The notes under the pieces are model-generated. The model did not search any database. It saw only the letters and a program-made list of their open reading frames with translations, and was not told the origin of the DNA. From positions 1 through 5,128 of the forward strand of contig SKYW01000106.1 of NCBI GenBank assembly GCA_007127695.1: 5,128 bases of DNA, written 5' to 3'. Positions 1 to 5,128 of the stretch are shown here, piece after piece (position 1 is the stretch's first letter; each line of letters opens with the position of its first letter). A program made the position numbers and the translations under genes. The DNA is from Balneolales bacterium. GTDB taxonomy: Bacteria > Bacteroidota > Rhodothermia > Balneolales > Natronogracilivirgulaceae.

Positions 1-51
1 AGCTATGAGGACCGCGGGCTGCGCTTCATCCAGGCGGTGATGACGCTCTGA
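1..51 (+). CDS. murD: MurD C-terminal end (UDP-MurNAc-L-Ala--D-Glu ligase), partial
   Basis: Only the last 16 codons and a TGA stop (49-51) are present; the 5' part lies outside the window. The peptide reads SYEDRGLRFIQAVMTL. A short run like (N/S)(Y/F)EDRG followed by a helix ending xxAV is how MurD proteins of Bacteroidota usually finish, and MurD normally sits directly before ftsW in this cluster. MurD is the cytoplasmic ATP-dependent ligase that adds D-glutamate to UDP-MurNAc-L-alanine. The call rests on this short tail plus position, because the catalytic domains are not visible. Another Mur ligase, such as MurE or MurF, is possible but fits the order less well. Confidence 0.8.
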   Translation, partial: SYEDRGLRFIQAVMTL

Positions 52-219
52 CATCTGCAACCCGGCAACCGGGCACCAAAAACACGACAAGCGGCACCGA
101 CCGCATCCACCCGACAAGACAAACAGAACACGCAACCGGCACCGACCGCATCCACCCGACAAGACAAACAGAACACGACAAGCGGCACCGACCGACATCC
201 AATATCACAAAACGGCAGC
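52..219. other. murD-ftsW gap, T-depleted and A/C-rich, no recognisable gene
   Basis: Counting the + strand gives 63 A, 66 C, 32 G and only 7 T in 168 bases, quite unlike the genes on either side. All three forward frames are open across it, but stop codons need T, so this says nothing about coding. There is no ATG in it before the ftsW start. I see no terminator hairpin with a T run and no clear promoter. The cluster is otherwise tightly overlapped, so a gap of this size is unusual here. It contains the tandem repeat listed separately. The transcript would be C-rich and probably weakly structured. Confidence 0.85.
81..200. repeat. 45/46-bp tandem repeat between murD and ftsW
   Basis: Two near-full units lie at 92-136 (45 bp) and 137-182 (46 bp). 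Their first 41 bases (92-132 and 137-177) are identical. A third, truncated unit starts at 183 and matches for 12 bases before diverging. Upstream, 82-91 repeats the last ten bases of the second unit (173-182), so it looks like the tail of an earlier copy. Perfect identity over 41 bp suggests a recent duplication. The unit length changes from 45 to 46, so a reading frame would not be kept. Function unknown. Confidence 0.9.
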
Positions 220-1398
220 ATGATCGTATCCGACACCTTTAAAAAGCAATATCTGTTCGAGCAGCCGCCCAACGGCGCTGCTTCGGCACAGGGTGTGCCC
301 AGCGATCGGTGGCTGCTGGTGAGCGTGATCATGCTGATGATGGCCGGACTGTTGGCCGTCTATTCCTCGATCGCCTTTTTTGCCGAGACCAAGCTCACTA
401 CGGCCGGCGCCCTGGTTGGCGGACATGCCGTGAAGCTTGTGATATCGCTGCTGGTGATGATCATTGTTTCCAAGATCGACTACCACATCATCGCGCGGCT
501 GAGCCGGTATGCGCTGCTGTTGAGCTGGCTGTTCCTGATCATCGTGCATCTGTACGGGACGGAGGTGTTCGGCGCGCGGCGGGCGCTTCACCTGGGGGCT
601 TTCTCGTTCCAGCCGTCCTCGCTGGCGACCGTGTCACTGCTGGTGTATGTCTCCCATCTGGTCGCCCAGAAGCAGGAGTACATAAAAAGCTTCAAACTGG
701 CATTCATGCCGGTGATGTTCTGGATACTTGTCACCTGTGCGCTCATCGGCCTGGAGGATTTCAGCAGTGCGGCGCTGCTGCTGGCCATGTGCATGGTGAT
801 CATGTTTGTCGGCCGCGTAAGCATGCTCCACCTTTTCGGACTTGTTTTTCTGGGTGTGATCGGCGCAGGGTTGATCCTGTCGCAATCTGTCGAGCGGCAG
901 AGCCGGCTGACCAACTACCTGGAGCAGGTCCGGCATATCGAAAGCAGCGAATTCCAGCTGGGAAGCGGGTATCAGGCCCAGCAGGGGCATATTGCCATTG
1001 CGCAGGGCGGTTTTTTAGGCGTGGGTATCGGAAAGAGCACGCAGCGCGATTTCCTGCCGGCGCCCTACAACGATTTCATCTACGCCATCATCACCGAGGA
1101 ATACGGCCTGCTCGGGGCCGGGGTGATCCTGCTGCTTTACCTGTTTATCCTGTTCCGCGGCATTGCCGTGATCGCCAAGCGCGCCCGCGATCCGTTGGGA
1201 ATGCTGCTGGCCGTTGGCTGCACGCTGGGAGTGACCATGTACGCGTTTGTGAATGCGGGCGTGGCTACCGGCCTGCTTCCGGTGACCGGGCTCCCCATGC
1301 CGTTTATCAGTTACGGCGGGACCAGCATGCTCTTTTCGGGCATCCTGATCGGCATCCTTCTGCGAATCTCGAAAAACAGGGAGGAGGCCTATGAGTGA
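220..1398 (+). CDS. ftsW: FtsW, SEDS-family septal peptidoglycan glycosyltransferase
   Basis: FtsW polymerises lipid II into glycan strands at the division septum with its partner class B PBP (FtsI), in the inner membrane. The 392-residue product has the family's usual length and many hydrophobic segments (first about 31-51, last about 365-382). Family signatures seen: GARRALHLG then FQPSS near 118-134; EDFSSAALL at 179-187; a large loop with QAQQGHIAIAQGGFLGVGIG at 252-271; APYNDFIYAIITEEYG at 281-296, whose Asp285 aligns with the catalytic Asp of E. coli FtsW (D297) and RodA; and GLPMPFISYGGTSML at 357-371. The motif usually written QPSELAK reads QPSSLAT here. RodA is the main alternative, but the position next to murD and murG supports FtsW. 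The ATG at 220 gives a 30-residue cytoplasmic tail; it has no Shine-Dalgarno, and a GTG at 295 is a less likely start. The 3' end overlaps murG by 8 bp. Confidence 0.96.
   Translation: MIVSDTFKKQYLFEQPPNGAASAQGVPSDRWLLVSVIMLMMAGLLAVYSSIAFFAETKLTTAGALVGGHAVKLVISLLVMIIVSKIDYHIIARLSRYALLLSWLFLIIVHLYGTEVFGARRALHLGAFSFQPSSLATVSLLVYVSHLVAQKQEYIKSFKLAFMPVMFWILVTCALIGLEDFSSAALLLAMCMVIMFVGRVSMLHLFGLVFLGVIGAGLILSQSVERQSRLTNYLEQVRHIESSEFQLGSGYQAQQGHIAIAQGGFLGVGIGKSTQRDFLPAPYNDFIYAIITEEYGLLGAGVILLLYLFILFRGIAVIAKRARDPLGMLLAVGCTLGVTMYAFVNAGVATGLLPVTGLPMPFISYGGTSMLFSGILIGILLRISKNREEAYE
1379..1387 (+). promoter_or_regulatory. Strong Shine-Dalgarno for murG
   Basis: GGGAGGAGG lies inside the ftsW 3' end and contains GGAGG at 1380-1384, six bases before the murG ATG at 1391. 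It supports that start. ftsW, murC, ftsQ and ftsA show no comparable site. Part of the match is forced by the Arg-Glu-Glu-Ala codons of FtsW, so it may be partly fortuitous. Confidence 0.7.
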
Positions 1399-2823
1399 GC
1401 CATTGCGCATCATGATCGCCGCCGGAGGAACGGGCGGACACGTTTTCCCGGCTATCGCCATCGCCGATGCCATCTGCGGGGAACGTCCCGATACCCGATT
1501 CCTTTTTGTCGGCACCCGCAACCGCATGGAGTGGAAGACCGTTCCGGCCGCCGGATACGATATTGCCCCGATCTGGATCAGCGGCCTGCACCGGCGCCTG
1601 ACACTGAAAAACCTGCTCTTTCCGCTGAAGCTGGTGGTCAGTCTCTGGCAGAGCCGTCGACTGGTGCGCCGTTTCCGTCCACACGCCGTGATCAGTTGCG
1701 GCGGGTTCGTGGCCGGTCCCGTTGGATGGGTGTCCGCCCGCTTGGGCATACCGCTTTTCCTGCAGGAGCAGAACAGCTTTCCGGGCGTGACCAACCGCAA
1801 ACTGGCCCCGAAAGCAGAGCAGATCTTCACGGCCTTTACCGAAGCCGAAAAGTGGTTCCCGAAAGAGAAGATCATCCTTGCCGGCAATCCGGTGCGGCAG
1901 GGTCTCATCCGGAAAATGCAGGATCCGGCGTTCCCGGAACAGGCGCGCCGGCATTTCGGACTGGACAAAGAGCGTCCGGTGCTGCTTGTCATGGGTGGAA
2001 GCGGCGGTGCCAAAAGCGTCAACGATGCCATGCTCAAGAACCTGGATACCCTGCTGAAGGACGGGATCCAGGTGATCTGGCAGTGCGGCGACGTCTACCT
2101 CGGGGAGATCCGCAGGCAGCTTGGCATGGATGAGTCCGGGGTGGATGCGCGCAAAGCCGGGACAACGAACGCTGCCACGGCAGACGATGCAGCCGGCACG
2201 CCTGCCAAAGCCGGGACGCCTGCCAAAGCCGGCACACCTGCCAAAGCCGGCACACCTGCCAAAGCCGGCACACCCGCCAAAGCCGGGACGCCTGCCAAAG
2301 CCGGCACGCCTGCCAAAGCCGGCACACCCGCATCCACAAATGAAAAATATCAGAATTTGCGTCTCTACGGTTTCATGGATGATATCACCGAGGCCTGGGC
2401 GGCCGCCGACCTGATCGTCTCGCGAGCCGGTGCCATCACCTGCTCCGAACTGCTGGCCACGGGCAAGGCGGGCATCCTGGTGCCCTCGCCGCATGTGGCC
2501 GGGGACCACCAGACGCACAATGCCCGCTCGCTTGCGGACCAGGGAGCTGCGCTGCTGCTCAAAGACAGCGATCTGGCCGAAGAGCTTCCGGGGAAAGTCC
2601 GCTCGCTGATCCATGATCCCGCTCAAAGAGCGCTCATGCAGCAGCAGGCACAGAAAATGGCAAAAAAAGATGCGGCGTCCGGAATCGCCCGGCACATCCT
2701 GGAGCGGATCGGTGCCGGAAACGAAAACCATGACGTCGGCCGCAGCGCCGCTTCCAGCCCGTCATCCAATCCGTCATCCAATCCGTCATCCAACCAGAAT
2801 ATCAAAAACAGCAACACGACAGC

Positions 2824-2827
<4 letters not shown>
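1391..2827 (+). CDS. murG: MurG, lipid II-forming GlcNAc transferase with a repeat insertion
   Basis: MurG transfers GlcNAc from UDP-GlcNAc to lipid I on the inner face of the membrane, giving lipid II, which is polymerised by FtsW and other enzymes. Two GT-B domains are visible. N-domain: GGTGGH at 12-17, SCGGFVAGP at 102-110, QEQN at 125-128 (His in E. coli HEQN) and GNPVR at 165-169. C-domain: MGGSGGA at 201-207, FMDD at 328-331, SRAGAITCSELLATGK at 344-359 and DHQTHNA at 372-378, the UDP-GlcNAc binding region. At 478 residues it is about 110-120 longer than the usual 355-370. The excess is an insertion of roughly 70 residues between QCG (231-233) and FMDD, with seven PAKAGT hexapeptides at 271-312, and a Ser/Asn-rich tail from about 441. 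Catalytic motifs are intact, so it is probably functional. The start overlaps ftsW (ATGAGTGA) and the stop overlaps murC (ATGA). Confidence 0.97.
2189..2332 (+). repeat. 18-bp in-frame tandem repeat inside murG (PAKAGT units)
   Basis: Seven full 18-bp units run from 2201 to 2326, each coding Pro-Ala-Lys-Ala-Gly-Thr. Partial units flank them at 2189-2200 (AAGT) and 2327-2332 (PA). A more degenerate relative, KAGTTNAA, lies just upstream near 2150-2173. The units differ only at their bases 3 (T/C), 15 (G/C) and 18 (A/G), all third codon positions, so every difference is silent. The GGGACG variant occurs in units 1 and 5 and the other five have GGCAC(A/G). Each unit carries one Lys, giving a flexible basic linker. 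The array can gain or lose units without a frameshift. Confidence 0.95.
2759..2794 (+). repeat. 12-bp in-frame repeat in the murG C-terminal tail
   Basis: Three copies of a 12-bp unit at 2759-2770, 2771-2782 and 2783-2794 encode PSSN three times; the last differs by one silent base. They follow a similar Ser-Ser codon pair, and lead into a short Asn/Ser/Thr-rich end (QNIKNSNTTA). MurG proteins normally end near residue 440 of this one, after the last C-domain helix, so this is a non-conserved extension. Confidence 0.9.
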
Positions 2828-4244
<1,417 letters not shown>

Positions 4245-4248
<4 letters not shown>

Positions 4249-4985
4249 CCGGCAAGAAGAAAAAGACATTCGGTGCGGAGTATCTGTTCACGGCGCTCTT
4301 CCTGATTATCGCAGCCATGGTGATCGGATGGCAGTTGAACCGCTCTGTCGTCGTGACCGATATTTCTGTCACCGGATTCCGCATGTCCGATGAAGCCGAA
4401 ATCCTGCGCATCAGCGGGATGGAAGCGGGACTGCATGCCGATAGCATCGCTTTTCTGGAGGTGATCGAACGCATCGAAACGCTGCCGTGGGTCGCCTCGG
4501 CCTACGTGAGCCTGTCGCAAAGCGGTCATCTGCGCATGCGCGTCGAGGAAGAGGAGCCGATCGCGCTTCTGGCGGACGGACGCCGCAGCGCCCTGGTCAC
4601 CGGGACGGGCATCCTGTTGCCGGTGGTGCTGGGCAAGGCCATCGACGTGCCCATCCTCCACGGGTTCCGGGTCGGGAACACATCCACCCAGACCCCCGAC
4701 ACACTGAAATCACCGCAGTTTGAGACCGCCCGCGACTTCCTGGTGCAGGTGAGGCAGCATCCCGGGCTGTATGCGATGATCAGCGAGATGATGGTGACCG
4801 AATCTGACGGCGTGGTGGCACTGTCCAACGAAAGCACGGTGCGGCTGACGTTCGGACACACAGATTTTGAAGACCGCATCCGCAAGTGGCAGGCTTTTCA
4901 GACGCAGGTGATCTCCGAAAAAGGGATCGGTCACGTGCGAAGCCTCGATTTCCGGTATCGCGGACAAGTGGTAGCGCTTGAGTGA
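4245..4985 (+). CDS. ftsQ: FtsQ/DivIB, divisome scaffold with POTRA domain
   Basis: FtsQ is a bitopic inner-membrane protein that links early and late divisome proteins, usually with FtsB and FtsL. The 246-residue product has a short basic cytoplasmic tail (MTGKKKKTFG), one transmembrane segment at about 13-29 and a periplasmic part. The POTRA domain starts near residue 35 (VVVTDISVTG, then MSDEAEILRISG) and runs through IERIETLPWVASAYVSL at 74-90 to MRVEEEEPIALL at 98-109. A beta domain follows, ending in the family-like strand SLDFRYRGQVVALE. Lys-rich N-terminus, membrane helix, POTRA and position between murC and ftsA together fit FtsQ; sequence conservation in this family is low, so context carries weight. 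The start overlaps the murC stop by ATGA, suggesting coupled translation. There is no obvious Shine-Dalgarno. Confidence 0.93.
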
Positions 4986-5039
4986 GGCCGCAACCAGAGA
5001 ATTTTATGAACATGACCTTAACACTTATTGAGTAATACT
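4986..5039. other. AT-rich ftsQ-ftsA gap with a nine-codon micro-ORF
   Basis: This 54-bp gap breaks the run of overlapping genes. Its downstream part (about 5000-5039) is markedly AT-rich against GC-rich surroundings. It holds a tiny open frame at 5006-5035, MNMTLTLIE with a TAA stop, ending four bases before the ftsA ATG. That could be a coupling or leader ORF or pure chance. AT-richness before a start is common in Bacteroidota and may help ribosome entry where no Shine-Dalgarno exists. A promoter for ftsA-ftsZ could lie here, but I cannot match convincing boxes. Confidence 0.5.
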
Positions 5040-5128
5040 ATGGAAGACAGGATCGTAGTCGGACTGGACATCGGAACCACCAAAGTGTGCGCCGTCGTGG
5101 CGTCGGTGGACGACATGCAGAAAATCAA
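5040..5128 (+). CDS. ftsA: FtsA, actin-like FtsZ membrane tether, 5' part only
   Basis: The frame opens at ATG 5040 and runs off the window after 29 codons and two bases. It reads MEDRIVVGLDIGTTKVCAVV and continues into a variable stretch. VGLDIGTTKVCAVV is the N-terminal phosphate-1 nucleotide-binding signature of FtsA in the actin/Hsp70 ATPase superfamily. FtsA binds the FtsZ C-terminus and anchors the Z ring to the inner membrane by an amphipathic helix, which lies outside the window. No Shine-Dalgarno precedes the ATG; a TTG at 5028 in frame is the only upstream alternative before a stop at 5019. ftsZ would be expected next. MreB-like and DnaK-like proteins share the fold, but wording and place support FtsA. 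Confidence 0.93.
   Translation, partial: MEDRIVVGLDIGTTKVCAVVASVDDMQKI

Noticed and set aside
81..200. CRISPR-like array
   Set aside because: Units are adjacent with only about four bases between the identical parts; there are no unique spacers, and no cas genes.
52..219. In-frame readthrough linking murD to ftsW, or an extended FtsW N-terminus
   Set aside because: All three frames are open because the stretch has only 7 T, so openness is uninformative. There is no ATG upstream, a TGA separates it from murD, and the 45 versus 46 bp unit change argues against a kept frame.
3..332. Cys-rich repeat peptide on the - strand across the murD-ftsW gap
   Set aside because: The VFCLSCRVDAVGA repeats come only from the tandem DNA repeat, and the frame runs antisense into ftsW. 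Nothing else supports translation.
309..1394. Second + strand open frame overlapping ftsW in another phase
   Set aside because: It is a frame-shifted shadow rich in Arg, Ala and His with no membrane segments or motifs, while the ftsW frame shows SEDS signatures throughout.
1307..2731. Antisense open frame of 474 codons opposite murG, with Gly/Phe/Arg-rich repeats
   Set aside because: The repeat in its translation is just the complement of the PAKAGT array, and the + strand frame carries intact MurG motifs.
4986..5039. Promoter for ftsA-ftsZ in the AT-rich gap
   Set aside because: TAATAC-like and TTG-like words occur, but spacing fits no known promoter pattern well, and any AT-rich stretch would give similar words. 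Left as a possibility only.

Overview
The window is a contiguous piece of a division and cell wall (dcw) cluster, all on the + strand: the last codons of murD, then complete ftsW, murG, murC and ftsQ (divIB family), then the first 29 codons of ftsA. Together these genes cover the late cytoplasmic steps of peptidoglycan precursor synthesis (MurC and MurD add L-Ala and D-Glu to UDP-MurNAc; MurG makes lipid II) and the divisome parts that use lipid II or organise septation (FtsW glycosyltransferase, FtsQ scaffold, FtsA membrane anchor for FtsZ).

The order murD-ftsW-murG-murC-ftsQ-ftsA, with no murB or ddl between murC and ftsQ, is typical of Bacteroidota and relatives. Sequence details agree: MurG reads QEQN rather than HEQN, FtsW has an EDFSSA-type segment, and several starts have no visible Shine-Dalgarno. 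The DNA is GC-rich, so a halophilic or marine relative such as Balneolota or Rhodothermota is plausible. That placement is inference; no RNA gene or other marker fixes the taxon.

Layout: 1-51 murD 3' end; 52-219 a gap without a recognisable gene, T-depleted and A/C-rich, with a 45/46-bp tandem repeat; 220-1398 ftsW; 1391-2827 murG, overlapping ftsW by 8 bp and preceded by the only strong ribosome binding site; 2824-4248 murC, ATGA overlap; 4245-4985 ftsQ, ATGA overlap; 4986-5039 a short AT-rich gap with a nine-codon micro-ORF; 5040 onward ftsA. The overlaps point to one translationally coupled operon.

The genes are ordinary, but low-complexity repeats are scattered among them. MurG carries seven perfect Pro-Ala-Lys-Ala-Gly-Thr hexapeptides inside its nucleotide-binding C-terminal domain, a Ser/Asn-rich repeat at its C-terminus, and the murD-ftsW gap holds a third array. 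The three tracts share sequence words. No new multi-gene system is visible; the repeat-bearing MurG and the related junction sequences are the parts worth a second look.
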